From Lasioglossum baleicum (Eukaryota; Arthropoda; Insecta; Hymenoptera; Halictidae), in contig NC_134934.1 in assembly GCF_051020765.1 (NCBI RefSeq), positions 4,092,001 to 4,156,000 of the forward strand: DNA of 64,000 nt, read 5' to 3'. A program made the position numbers and the translations under genes. The notes below the pieces were generated by a model. It was not told where the DNA came from. It searched no databases and saw nothing but the letters and a program-made list of their open reading frames with translations. Below are positions 51,727 through 62,720 of this stretch, in pieces. The first letter of the stretch is position 1. The number at the start of each line of letters is the position of its first letter.

Positions 51727-51885
51727 ATGCTGGCCTGCGTCTATCCCGCGGAGAGCTTCAACAAGTCGAAGACCGTGACGGTGAAACTCCGACACGGCCG
51801 GTCCAGGAAGAAGCCGAAGCTGCTCTCGGTGAAGGAGAAGCAGGCCGTCAAGATACCCGAATGCAACCCTAAGCTACCCAACGAG
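51727..51885 (+). CDS. First coding exon, probable ASPP-family protein N-terminus
   Basis: Fifty-three codons from ATG to a strong splice donor (acgag|gtaaga, exon ending in phase 0). The peptide starts MLACVYPAESFNKSK and has a basic cluster at residues 20-31 (KLRHGRSRKKPK) that could act as a nuclear-localisation or binding patch. A lysine- and proline-rich tail ends PKLPNE. There is no signal peptide or membrane segment. It does not resemble the ubiquitin-like (RA-type) N-terminus of vertebrate ASPP1/ASPP2. If it joins the exon at 62,721, the insect protein therefore starts with a different N-terminus, or this is an alternative first exon. Linkage rests on same strand, compatible phase 0 and absence of another candidate first exon between them. 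It could instead be the start of a separate gene. The codon pattern (many GC-ending codons) differs from the flanks and favours real coding sequence. Confidence 0.65.
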
Positions 51886-53327
51886 GTAAGACCCTTTGTT
51901 GTTCGCAGGCCCGTCACCTTGCAGTCTTCATAGGACGAGGGAAACGACCCGACACGTCCTACCCTGAATTTACGCTCAGTAGGCGACCAGACGTCTGCGC
52001 TCATTATGCTGGCGGAAGGCTAACCTCGTTTAGGATTATCCTTGAAATTACTGCGTTAGGTTGCTGAGAGACACTGTCTTTTTTTATTAGGTATTTAAAA
52101 ATGGGCGAATGTTCAACTTTGCTCGCAAAACTTAGATTTAGCAGAAAGTCCTGCGGTCTAATGATAGCCATTCAAGTATTTACTATTTACTATCAGATTC
52201 GAAGGTAAAGCTGTCCGGATTCGGTTTCCAGGTAGCTACACCGAGGTTCGAATCGCACCGATTATTTCAGCGAACGGTCTCGCAAACGCACTGCGTTTCA
52301 TCGCGAAGCGTAATCGCTCGTCGACTCTGGTTCTGCTATTTTCCGTTTTGAAAACGACTCCTGTTTTTCACGGCTCGCCTGCTCGCGGTTTAATCAATGC
52401 TACGCGGTTGTACAAAGCTTCGCATAGTTCAGGATCGGTTCTTTAACACGCCCACTACTGGACCACTAAACTGAAAAATCCGTCGGGAATCAAAGTGATC
52501 CGATTGATGAGACCGGAACCACAGAGGGTTGAAATTATTTCATGCTTCTCGAATTCTTTTTCTCTTCTTTTTTCACCGATGATTGAATTTATTTGCATTA
52601 CAATCGCGTTAACGATTCTAAACAGACTAATATGATGTTGTTGCAATTTGTCTGAAATCATTTTTGCGTGTCATCCATGTTTGATCGAAGCAGCGTTACA
52701 CCTCAACTCCAAAGATTTTAAACGAATGGCCTTCGAAGATTTTGTATACCGACGGAACGATTCTTTGCGAAGATATTACTTTAATTTAACTGGTGTTTGC
52801 ACTATGTGACCAGAAGGGTTTGCACAGGATCTGTAACGGGATTCCGGAGCTCCCGTTGATGGACGATCACAGGATCCGCCTGTGACCCGACCCGAAATCG
52901 GAAAGATCAATATGCTGTCCATCATCTCCGGCGAACTTGGCTATTAATAGCCATTCGACGTGCCGGATAACTCGAAGGACTTGTTATACTAAATAAAAGT
53001 ATAGTTCAATCTGTACGAGCCACAGGTTTCGATACTATAATACTTTCCTAACGTTCGGCAAAACCCACAAATGTTTCTGGTCATTTCATTGAAATATAAC
53101 ATTGTTTGAAAAATTTATTCATGCAACAAATAACTCAAGTGTTATTTGTTATTACGAGACTCACCTTGTACATCGATACCTGATGCGTATCAGCGACTCT
53201 GATACATTTCGGAGCTGCAGCCACGCACAAAGGCTGTCACAATCGACTACGTTAGGATCCAGACAGTGCGCGCAGCACATCTGTAACATTTCGAATTCTT
53301 CTCTCATGAGTGGAACGGTACCCGACA

Positions 53328-54040
53328 TTTTTTAACCGACTTCGAAAAAGGAGGAGGTTACTCAATTCGATCTGTATGTGCCCTTTTTTTTCGCTTTTTT
53401 TTCTATGTATGTTCACCGATTACGTCGAGATGGATGGACCAATAGGAACGAAACCTTTTGCATCTTGTAGAGTATGTTCCCGGGATGGTCCCGTGCAAAA
53501 AAATTTTACATTTCTTTATTAATTACGATTTTATTTGCGAAAATGTAGGGTGGTGATACCGTCGTGAACTCCGCTGAATGTTAGACATTAGGAACAGTAA
53601 CGACGCGACGTCGTTACCGTTACCGATTGCCGCTTTCAGATATTTATAAATTACGATTTGGAATGTAACGGCTGACAGAGATAAAAAAGTGTGAAATAAA
53701 AACAAAACTTTTTAAAAAAAAATTAAACCGACTTCGAAAAAACGCACTAAAAAGAATGAAATAATTTCTATTTAATTGATGTGAATACACACAAACTTAA
53801 ATACAATACAATCTTTTCGGAGGCGGCGCAAATATATTATTTAAATATAAACATATTAGTATTTAGAAGAATTTAAGGATTTTCGTAATTTCCAGTGTCG
53901 AAAATTTTCAATTTTGCGCCGCCTCCGAAAAGATTGTATTGTATTTAAGTTTGTGTGTATTCACATCAATTAAATGGAAATTATTTCATTCTTTTTAGTG
54001 CGTTTTTTCGAAGTCGGTTTAATTTTTTTTTTAAAAAGTT
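53328..54040. mobile_element. Repeat with CCGACTTCGAAAAA ends, ~0.7 kb
   Basis: ttttttaaccgacttcgaaa at 53,328 and the inverted tttttcgaagtcggtttaat at about 54,005-54,023 could be the two ends of one element. A third copy of the terminal motif (aattaaaccgacttcgaaaa) lies inside, at 53,722. The motif followed by GGAGGAGG (53,350-53,357) is one I associate with interspersed repeats in several insect genomes; I cannot name the family. No transposase ORF is present. Confidence 0.6.
53706..54040. repeat. Near-perfect foldback, ~128-bp arms
   Basis: The left arm 53,706-53,832 and right arm 53,912-54,040 are reverse complements apart from one substitution and one A-run length difference. The spacer is about 80 bp and AT-rich. 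Both arms include ggaggcggcgcaaa at the loop side and the CCGACTTCGAAAAA end outside. Such high identity points to a recent insertion or to repair copying one arm from the other. Confidence 0.93.
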
Positions 54041-54827
54041 TTCTTTTATGATCGGTTTACTCGAAAAATGAATGGCGGTGTTCGCGCGGGATAAAAACAA
54101 AAGCAGGGGACCGCGTCGCTCGATAACGAGCGAGGACTTGTAACGAACAGCCCCTGGAGCGCCTACAATATGGATTATCCGTCTGAATAGGACCGTTCAC
54201 GACTGTAATCCTATTCCCGGTCCCCGAGCGAATAGATCCTGCGACTATAATCCTATTTTAAATCGTCTTAGCGCGACGAACGCTCTCCACTAGTGTTCGG
54301 AACTTCATTCGTTGGTACATCCACTTCGATGATTGAATATCTAGCCGGTGATCGCCTGCTGACGCATTATTTATCATCTATTAACGGTTCTGTTAGCATT
54401 AATATTTCCGGAATGAGCCGTGCGCGGCTTCTTCGTTGCGAGCCTCGTTACGAGCAGATATGTCTAGAGACGCGCGGAACTTTGTATGTACCGTTTCTTG
54501 GCACGCGAACACCGACGGATATATTAGCCGTGCAAATGAATTCGATGCCTCTCGAACGAGATTCAAATATTATTCATGCATCGCGAGTATTATTTACGGG
54601 CAGATATGAATTATTCCGAAAGCCCTTTTTCCGTCGCGCTCGAACACGCTCGCTGAAACGGCCTCGGAGACGAGATCCGCCTCGTTGCACTGATAGTTTG
54701 CTATTTTTACCAAAGTTTTAGCGAAGTTTATCAATCTCTCCAATGTCGAATAGATAAAAGAGGAAACAGGGGATCTCCCCACTCTTAATACTAACGTAGT
54801 AGGAATATAGAATTCTGGAGAGACATA

Positions 54828-55325
54828 CAGGGTGTTTCGTTTATCTGATAACGGAAATATGTATCTTCTGACGCACTGAAGTTACGAAAAAAATTTGTTT
54901 ACAAACATTGTCCGATATGAAGGATACAATCTAATACAGTCTAATTTTGTTTGAGGACTAGAATGGTGGGTTCAATTGGTGCGTCAAATTAAGTTTTTTA
55001 AATGGAATGTCCTATATTTTTTATACCACAGATCGATAGAGTATCAAATTCTGAGTATAATAGTGTTGACCTTCATGTGTCATAAACCTAATAGTTAACG
55101 AGATATTATCGGAACAATTTTCTTTCTTCTTCCTCATTAAAAATAGGACATTTCATTTAAAAAACTTAATTTGACTTTGAAATCCCCCTCCCCACCATTC
55201 AAGTCCTCAAGAAAATTAGACTATATGATTGTACCCTTCGTACCGAACAATTTTTGTGAACAAATTTTTTCGTCACTTTAGTGCGTCGCAACATATTTCC
55301 GTTATTAGATAAACGAAATACCCTG
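54828..55325. mobile_element. Foldback MITE, 498 bp, TA-flanked
   Basis: Left terminus cagggtgtttcgtttatctg and right terminus cgaaataccctg with deep arms. For example, tttccgttattagataaacg on the right mirrors the left sequence that reads through gataacggaaata. Further in, aggacatttcatttaaaaaa mirrors ttttttaaatggaatgtcct. TA lies outside both ends (54,826-54,827 and 55,326-55,327). Arms are about 200 bp at lower identity than the neighbouring foldbacks, so this is an older insertion. No coding capacity. Confidence 0.87.
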
Positions 55326-55922
55326 TACACCTTGATGACAGTGAACAGGAAGACAGCGCGTACGTGAACGCTAATCACACAAATGGATTGAGCTTGAAGA
55401 AAGCAAAACCGAAAGAAAAGAATAACAATTTTCTGCTCGTCTGAAGATGAATTTCATGTTTCTGAGTAGTACCGTAACTAGAGGACTCGAACAAGATAAT
55501 GATAATAATGGTACGATGATTGATACGCTCGCGGTATCTACTGACAACCAGAATGGCTCGAACATATTACGTTGCAACAAGCCTCTATATTCGAGAACAC
55601 GGCTGTTTTTCGGAATAGTTAGCAGTACTGGTGGGTTTGCGGCCAATTTGTATAATAAATACTCTAATCTCCGAACCGGAAACGCACTGGTCGTCCTGTA
55701 ATTATGGTAGTACGCCGCAGCAAAGTTTCCCTCGCCCCGAGCGGACAGATATTGCGGACGCAGGACGAGAGAGTGTCCGAGACTTGTTTCGAATTTTCTA
55801 CATAAAATTTGCCAACGTGTTCGGACATGGTTCGCGGATTACATTCGGCGTAGATTTCGCCAGGCTGATGGGTACGCGATGTTTAGCCAGCGAGCCTCTC
55901 GAGCCTGCACGAAGTAGAACAA

Positions 55923-55930
55923 CTTCGAAC
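55923..55930. repeat. Left 8-bp target-site duplication
   Basis: cttcgaac, identical to 56,437-56,444 on the other side of the hAT-type MITE. Confidence 0.92.
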
Positions 55931-56436
55931 TAGAGCTGCAAGCGGGCTCACAAAATGCGAGCCGAGTTCGAGTCGAGTCGAGTCGAGACTCGCTTGTGCG
56001 AGTCGAGTCGAGTTCTCGCACGAAGCGAACGGTTCGCACGGGACGGATAGTTCGCATCGATGCGAAGTACTCGCATCGATACGAACTACTCGCACCGATG
56101 CGAACTATCCGACCCGTGCGAACCGTTCGCTTCGTGCGAGAACTCGCCTAGGTTCGCTCAATCCAATCGAACTTTTCTGGGCTCGCACCGAGCATGCCCA
56201 GAAAAGTTCGATTGGATTGAGCGAACCTAGGCGAGTTCTCGCACGAAGCGAACGGTTCGCACGGGTCGGATAGTTCGCATCGGTGCGAGTAGTTCGTATC
56301 GATGCGAGTACTTCGCATCGATGCGAACTATCCGTCCCGTGCGAACCGTTCGCTTCGTGCGAGAACTCGACTCGACTCGGCTCGACTCAGTCGAACTTAG
56401 TTCGGCTCGCATTCTGCAGATGTTCGCACAGCCCTA
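55931..56436. mobile_element. hAT-type MITE with nested palindromes, 506 bp
   Basis: The element begins tagagctg and ends cagcccta, inverted ends of the TAGRGNTG type used by hAT transposons. It is bounded by a perfect 8-bp duplication, the hAT target-site length. The outer ~70 bp of each arm are diverged but alignable (both contain aatgcgagccga). Inside lies a perfect 182-bp inverted repeat (56,001-56,182 and 56,196-56,377) around a 13-bp loop. No transposase is encoded; short ORFs here translate the palindrome. Mobilisation would need a hAT transposase from elsewhere. Confidence 0.93.
56001..56377. repeat. Perfect 182-bp inverted repeat with nested hairpins
   Basis: Arms 56,001-56,182 and 56,196-56,377 are exact reverse complements centred on 56,189. 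Each arm is itself a smaller, imperfect palindrome: the block gttctcgcacgaagcgaacg occurs near 56,012 and returns inverted near 56,140 within the left arm, and likewise in the right. Four copies of this block therefore sit in alternating orientation. Pentamer GAGTC repeats lie just outside on the left. The structure could form a cruciform as DNA or a long perfect hairpin as RNA. Confidence 0.97.
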
Positions 56437-56444
56437 CTTCGAAC
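56437..56444. repeat. Right 8-bp target-site duplication
   Basis: cttcgaac, identical to 55,923-55,930. Confidence 0.92.
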
Positions 56445-57231
56445 ACACATATCGATCCGATTCGACGCTCATCGTTAAACTCGACGTGCACAGTAGATAG
56501 TGTCACTTTTAATTACCGTGTCAGTTTTTTAACCAGCCATAACTTCGCTCGCATTCGCGAATTTATGCGCTACTTCCTGCACTGTCGACTGTCTTCCTGA
56601 CACATATTTTGTTTTGTTATTGCAACGCGGATTTTGTGCACTCGGGGAAAAACTGAACAGGTGGAAAACGTTGTTGTGGAGGACCGCGGTGTTGCAGAAA
56701 ATTCGCATGTGGGATTAAACAAGAAAAATGAAGTAAAAAATTGCACACGAAGAAATATGCACAGAATGAAATGTTGTTGAGAATGTACAGACGGCGAATT
56801 TACATGCAAAATACGTAACAAGATGTCACACTCTTTGACGACTTCTCGCAGTTAGTAGAAGAGAAATTAGATGTGGTTTTCTTTCATTTCTGTTTGTAAC
56901 GAGCTTGGAAAATGATGACTGTCGAGCTTTGTACTTTCGACTTCACGGTATACTATAATTTTGCTAATGCGATAATGATTTTTGCCAAGTAATCTAGACG
57001 AGAGATGCATTAAGCATTAAGCATAGTTCCATTAAGCAGTTGCCAACAAAATTGCATTGCGGCTTGCAATCCATTTGCTCGAACATTCATACATAATACA
57101 TTGAAAATGTGGTAGCTAGATGAACTTACCTCAGCAGGGTCTTGTAATAATCCTTAAAACATTGAAACGTCGATATTCCAATAATAAAGACGATTACTGC
57201 TGCCTCGAGAATGAACCTGGAAACGTAGCCG

Positions 57232-57505
57232 GTTTTAGAGCAGCATGCTAGAATAAATATTTTTAATGCTCGCGATAAAATTAAAACTACAAACACATCG
57301 TCGTTTCTAGAACACAGCTTTCAAATAAATATTTTTTTAATCCTGACATGAACACTAAACCTGCAAACATCGTCATTTTTGGAGCAGAGCTTTCAAATAA
57401 ATCTTTTCGATGCTCGAGTGAGAATGGTACTAAATAATCTCAGTTTTCAGAGCATAGTTTTAAAGAGAATGTTTTTAATCATCTGAATGAACGAATCTAG
57501 CAGCA
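57232..57505 (+). repeat. Degenerate minisatellite, ~72-bp unit, four copies
   Basis: Units begin gttttagagcagcatgctag (57,232), gtttctagaacacagctttc (57,303), atttttggagcagagctttc (57,375) and gttttcagagcatagtttta (57,443). Each continues through AAATAAATATTTTTAATGCT-like sequence. The middle two are the most alike. The period is 71, 72 and 68 bp. No ORF is kept through the array. Confidence 0.85.
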
Positions 57506-59695
57506 GGAAATGAATTGTTCTATTTGTTATTATACATCTTCGTGCTAATGTAAGTAAACTGAATAAGAAAATTGCATCAACAAACAGAAATCGTCAAAAT
57601 TGACGCTCCTGACAGCCCAAGTTGACGATTTCGAAGCGACGACAAGGATTCGCGGGGAATGCTCTGCAGGAACGTCGCGTCGGCGAAATTCAGCTGGGAC
57701 TCGCGAGTTATGGCAACGGTGCGGCGTGCCGGCCGTAAAGGCGATCGGATAGAATGATCTGCGAATCGAAATTCGAGGAGTTTTCCCGATGCGCAGACTA
57801 TGTCGGTTTCTGCGAAGGTTTTCCACTGCAGGTTAAATATCGGCTTGCTTCGCGACGCGTCGAGAGCAGACCGCAAGTTTACGTGGTCCGTGAAGGGTCT
57901 GCGACTAATTTTCGAAGCGACTGGTTCCGAATGTGTTTCCCTTGTCCTATACGCCGCAATCTCGCCGCCTCCAATCTGCCGAGAAGCCTGAAACAACGAG
58001 AGAAACTCAACTCAGAAGGATTCCCGTGGCGTATAAAAATACGATATTTCCTCAACGGAGGAATTATTCGCCGTAAAGCGTAACGAGCTCGAAGAGATTT
58101 AGAGCGAGCGCTAAAAAAAGCCCGGAGATAACGTCGGGGGCGGGTTCTGCTTCGCGGAATCATCCGCCGCGATGTCGAACGTAAACACAAAAGCGCTTTT
58201 GTCCCGCGTAAGCGCGCGATTTTTCCCTCGCGAGCCCTCCCTCGCCGCGGGGACGGAATGGAATCTGTTCCTGAAAGGATTTAATATAAATCCACGGACG
58301 CAACAACAACGGTTCACACCGAGCGTATATACTTTCTTCTTAACGCATTCAGAATCAAACGCGGATTCCGTCCGTGGGATTCGGCCATTGAAATTCATTC
58401 TTGAAAGAAGTAATGGATACCGGGGCAGGTTTGTGATTTTTAAATGCAATGATCTGGACACTGTGTATACGAAGTGAGTTCATTTTTTCATCATCTTTTG
58501 TTGGTGTGTGTTGGTAAACATGTGTGAAAAGTGTCTGTACATTGGTTGTCGACGATAGTTCTTTTAACTGATAGTTGCTCAAGGTGATTCAAGGTCTCAG
58601 GCTGAGGTAACGTGTATGAGATTTAAAATATGAGAGCAGAATAAAGTATAAACTAGTGTAAAGAGAGGAAAGTTCGAAATGTATTGCCGCAGACTATTTT
58701 TTTTTACATAATCGATTCAAGCCAAGAAATAACGAAAAAGTGAAAATGTATCGACTTGCCCCGTTCTCCCTTTATCATTTTAGATGGCCGCCGAGCCACC
58801 AAGAATGTATTCAAGTCCTTCGGCCGCGAGCGGAAGTTCCGAGATCCCACGGCTTATAAATCCTTGCCTCGCGACGGCGGAAGGTTGCGTTAATAAAGAT
58901 AACGAAGTACGGAATGTCACTCCCCTGATCTCTCTCCTTTTACGGCGGCCGTAAAACCAGAATCGCCTCGATGATCCCGTGAATATTGATTCCGAGGCCG
59001 CCACCAAGTTCATGAACGGCGCTCCATCGCGAACAACCCCATAAATAGAACCGATCCCAAGGCGATCCGTGCGGACATTCCCGGATCGTCCGCTGATAGA
59101 TCTTCAGCGGATACCGAATATTACATTAATGCTGGTAATGCATCGAACGGTATAATATTAGCTTCTGACTTTGTTAACTTTTTACCGCGTGTTAAAGACA
59201 GTGTCGTGGCGGACGTCTTCCATCGATCGGTTGGAAAAGCACAAAACGTGAGGAGGTTTCGCAAAATAATTCACGCAGACGAACAAAAGAACTATAAACA
59301 ATTGCACACTTCCCCTACGGGATTAGCGCTATGGGTTCTTTGGTGGCTGTTGAAAACCGAGTCAATTAATATCGCCACGTCGACGGAAAGCGTTGAGCCG
59401 CATACAAACGTCTCGGTCGGAACCCGTTCTCAGGAAATCCGACTGCGAGTCGTGCCCCCAAATGCGATAAAACCGAGCGTTCCTTGAGAATTGTAAATTC
59501 CGGGGCTCGCGTTGCACGGCACTCGAAACTGCTGCCTTGGGGAAGCCCCAGGATTAATTTCCGGCGACCAGTGGAACGATAAGCTCGGCCCTGCGAGCGT
59601 GTTTCGACCGGAACGACCGGAATGAAGCGCGAGCATGGGCACAGATTGCTCTGTGAGACATGGCTCTGGCTCCATTGAACTCGGGGGCCATGAAT

Positions 59696-59872
59696 CCACG
59701 CCCTCCAGGATTAGCCACGCCCACCGAAACGGGCCACGCTCCTGAAAATTGATCACATTGATCGTAAACACAGTACACATATGTATGCATAGGCAGACAA
59801 ATTATATGTCGCATGTTGCCTCTGCAAAAAATGAAGAGCAACGAAACCACGCCCCTCGAAACAGGCCACGCC
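59696..59872 (+). repeat. Five CCACGCC motifs in two arrays with 19-bp spacing
   Basis: CCACGCC-like words start at 59,696, 59,715 and 59,734, and again at 59,847 and 59,866, always 19 bp apart within an array. GAAAC follows three of them. This is the same motif as at 13,986, 34,108 and 62,337. Confidence 0.85.
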
Positions 59873-61104
59873 TACTGTAAACACAGAACGAGGCGCAATG
59901 CTCTATGAATTAAATGCGGAGCTTTCTACATGCGGGAAGCTAGAAAATGGTGTCCCGCCGCATTTTGTAATTTAGTTTCGTACCGTTGCCCTTGGTGGAA
60001 ATCTAGAGCGCTCCCTAGCCTCAGCCTGGAACAGAGGAACTATTCCGGATTCCCTTTCTATTCAGGATCAAGCGAGCGTCCGCGGCCGATCTATCCGACA
60101 GGACTTTTATTTGCCGGGGGACGCGAGCGCGGCTCGTTAAGAAGTACGCGTAGGAGAGATTGAAATTTTAATGGAGTCCGGTGTGCGCCGAATCCAATTC
60201 CTCCGATCGGTGGTCGTTTGTCCGGGGAACGTTTAATTACGAAATTGTATCCTGCTCGCGGGGAAACCGAGCGGTTGAAACGGTCACAGTAAAACTTTAA
60301 TCGATCCCAATGAAACTTTGATACCGCCGCGATCCTTTCGTTTGTGAGAACTCTATCTCTCTATCTCTCTCCCTCTCCAGTTCTTTCATCGAAGCAAAAC
60401 AACCCGCGAATGGAGGAGAAGAGAGGTTAGCATTACGCGGCAAGTATCTCCAAGATTGATTATCCCTAGAGTATCCTCGGCTCGGTGGACCGAGCGGATG
60501 CGCAGCCAGGTATACCAATTACAGAAAAACCCGGCCGGCCGTGCAACCCTGAAATCGTTTATGATCGCTATCGTAGTCTGGGTTAGGTCGCTGATTAGAT
60601 TATGACTAGATTAAGATTAGATCGCTTACGAATTCCAAGAATTGCGACGCATAACTTTTATTCGAATTTTTTCTTCTTCTGCGTATAGAACATGATTCTT
60701 GTGATTAGCTAAACCGGCCCCATCCTTCGCGAGGAACGTCGAGGTGCTAAAGAGCGGAATGCTACTCGAGTCCAGCTCACAAGAGTCCTCCCTCCATTCT
60801 TGAGAGTCTTTAGAATTTCTCACCGTCGAATACAAATCTACTATTTTTCCGTAGCGACTCTCTATAATCTCCGGAGATTAATCGTCCCTATTCCCGAATC
60901 GCCGCGACCATATCTAACCGGCTTATTTAAATATAAAAGTTCCCCCGTTGGTGAACCAGCTCGCTTGGCTTTTTCTGAATCTGCCGTCGAGGTTTTAATT
61001 AATTTCATCGAATATACAAGAAACGAAGGACGCAGGGGGACCTTCGGTGTTCGCTCGCGAACAAAGAGAAAATTTTCCCAGATGGGCATAGACGGGAAGA
61101 GAGA

Positions 61105-61560
61105 GAGAGAAAGAGAGATAGGAGAGAATCGGCGAGAAGGAGATTCGCGAGCATTCGTCGCGGAGCGGGTTTTGGTTGACGTACGAAGGTTACCGGGAGT
61201 CCTTGTCGCTGTGGAATTCGAAGGGCCAGGTCGGCCTTGGGACTCTACTTGGTATCGGCGGCCGGTCCTCTCCAGATGGTGCACGAGGTCAAACAAAAAG
61301 AACTCCGAGCGCCCAGAGAGAGAGAGAGAGAGAAACAGAGAAAGAGGGAAAAAGAAAGAGAGAGTCTGTACTTACCACCGTCCGCCTCGCTGTTTCTTTT
61401 CTGCGGCATTACGCCTCCGCCGCTCTCTGCCCATTCCGTTTTTCCATTTATTCCTGCCGGCGAGTCGCGAAATCGCGTAATCCTCATCTCTCTCTCTACT
61501 CTCTCAACACTATATTCTCTCTGGCCCCCCCTCTCTCTCTCTCTTTCTTCTATTTCTCTG
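61105..61560. repeat. Cluster of AG and CT microsatellite tracts
   Basis: Purine (AG)n tracts at about 61,105-61,130 and 61,315-61,370 are followed by pyrimidine (CT)n tracts at about 61,486-61,559. The opposite-sense tracts could pair with each other or serve as GAGA-factor-type sites. The long ORFs through here are low-complexity translations. Confidence 0.85.
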
Positions 61561-62336
61561 CGCTTCGCCTAACAGTTCTGCTCTGTTCCCCTCCGGCGGT
61601 CGTTGCGAAATGGCAGGCTGACATTTCGAACGCGCTCGCGACATCGAACAAACCGCGCGCCGCTTCATTGTGTAACCCCGATTATCCGTCGGTCTTCATT
61701 GCCGAGGAGGAATCCGCGCGTGGGACTTGTTCGCGGTTCCCCGCGACATTTCGTACGTCCGAACAAACGTCACAAGCTTTCGGAACCGAGATTCTATTGG
61801 CTCTCTCTCTTCTCTGTTTCTCCGTGCGACAAGAAAGCGCGCGTGTCCCGTTTACAACGAGCTTTTACCACTGAAAACACGACTCTCCCGAAACAAGCCA
61901 AGAAACTTTTACCGAAAGCTCTTTCCCGAGAAGGAAAGCTCCTTCCCGGGGAGAAACGTTTACAAACTTGGCGAACGGTCGACCGCGAAACCTTCTTCGC
62001 TTCTCGACCCGCGTCCTTGTTTCGGGAGGTTCTCGGTCCTATTAGGAACTGCGAACAATCCGATACCGAAAAGCATTGGGAAAGGGAAAAAGTACTAAAG
62101 TCGTCTCGTTAACCCTCGGAGAACGCCTTGGGCGAGCACTCGACTGTTTTCTGTCTGTAGACGCTGTGAAACTGTCTTCATTTGATTAAGAGATCCTCTG
62201 TGTGACTATTCTTTTATTGAATCTCACTGCACACGTTATTTTGCGTCGTAATACATGCATTTGCTGTGAGGAATATAGAAGACAGATTCGAGAGGTGCGT
62301 TATTTTCTAGCCCTGTTAAAGACTAGGGCCGAAATG

Positions 62337-62465
62337 CCACGCCTCCTTGAGCAGGCCCCGCCTCCTCTGCATAGGAAAAGCGAAATAAGATGATCTTCAT
62401 GTACTTCGTATCGCTTTCTCTATTACTCTACGTATTAATAGGCTCAGAAGCTACGAGGCCACGCC
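62337..62465 (+). repeat. CCACGCC motif array, 19-bp spacing
   Basis: ccacgcctcc at 62,337, ccccgcctcc at 62,356 (19 bp later) and ccacgcctcc at 62,459. The array lies about 250-400 bp before the second coding exon. Confidence 0.8.
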
Positions 62466-62720
62466 TCCAGGAGCAATTCGGTGCTCCCAGAGGAAATTGA
62501 GAAGCTATCTTAAGAGGGCCATCGTTTTAGATCTTGTCTGTAACTCTTTAGTCTCGAAATACAGAACGTTGTACATCGTAACAACCATTGTCGGCGAGAG
62601 TACAACGGTTGAATAGAAGCTCTCGCCTTTCTCTAACGATAGGGCTCTCGTCTAGAGCAGCAGTTACAGTGGTAGACATTTGCCCCTCGTTTACCTGATG
62701 AACTCTTGATTCTGTTTCAG

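Larger units (their letters stand above)
51886..62720 (+). other. Putative 10.8-kb intron 1
   Basis: Bounded by a gtaaga donor and a pyrimidine-rich tgtttcag acceptor. It holds the densest cluster of hairpin-forming elements in the window (53,328-56,436), a ~72-bp minisatellite, CCACGCC arrays and GA/CT tracts, all listed separately. No internal exon could be supported. If the two exons belong to different transcripts, part of this stretch is intergenic. Confidence 0.6.

Noticed and set aside
52229..52262. ggttcgaatcg word resembling a tRNA T-loop
   Set aside because: The flanking bases do not form the 5-bp T stem, and no A-box or acceptor stem is present upstream.
56227..56600. ORFs on both strands rich in Arg, Ser and Cys
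   Set aside because: They are translations of the perfect palindrome of the hAT-type MITE, not genes.
60800..61480. 226-codon ORF, the second longest in the window
   Set aside because: It runs through AG microsatellites and gives low-complexity Arg/Glu-rich sequence with no domain. It overlaps equally long frames on the same and opposite strand, as expected for CpG-rich noncoding DNA.
61176..61874. 232-codon ORF overlapping the AG/CT tracts
   Set aside because: Low-complexity Arg/Glu then Leu/Ser translation of microsatellites, overlapping another frame; no recognisable family.
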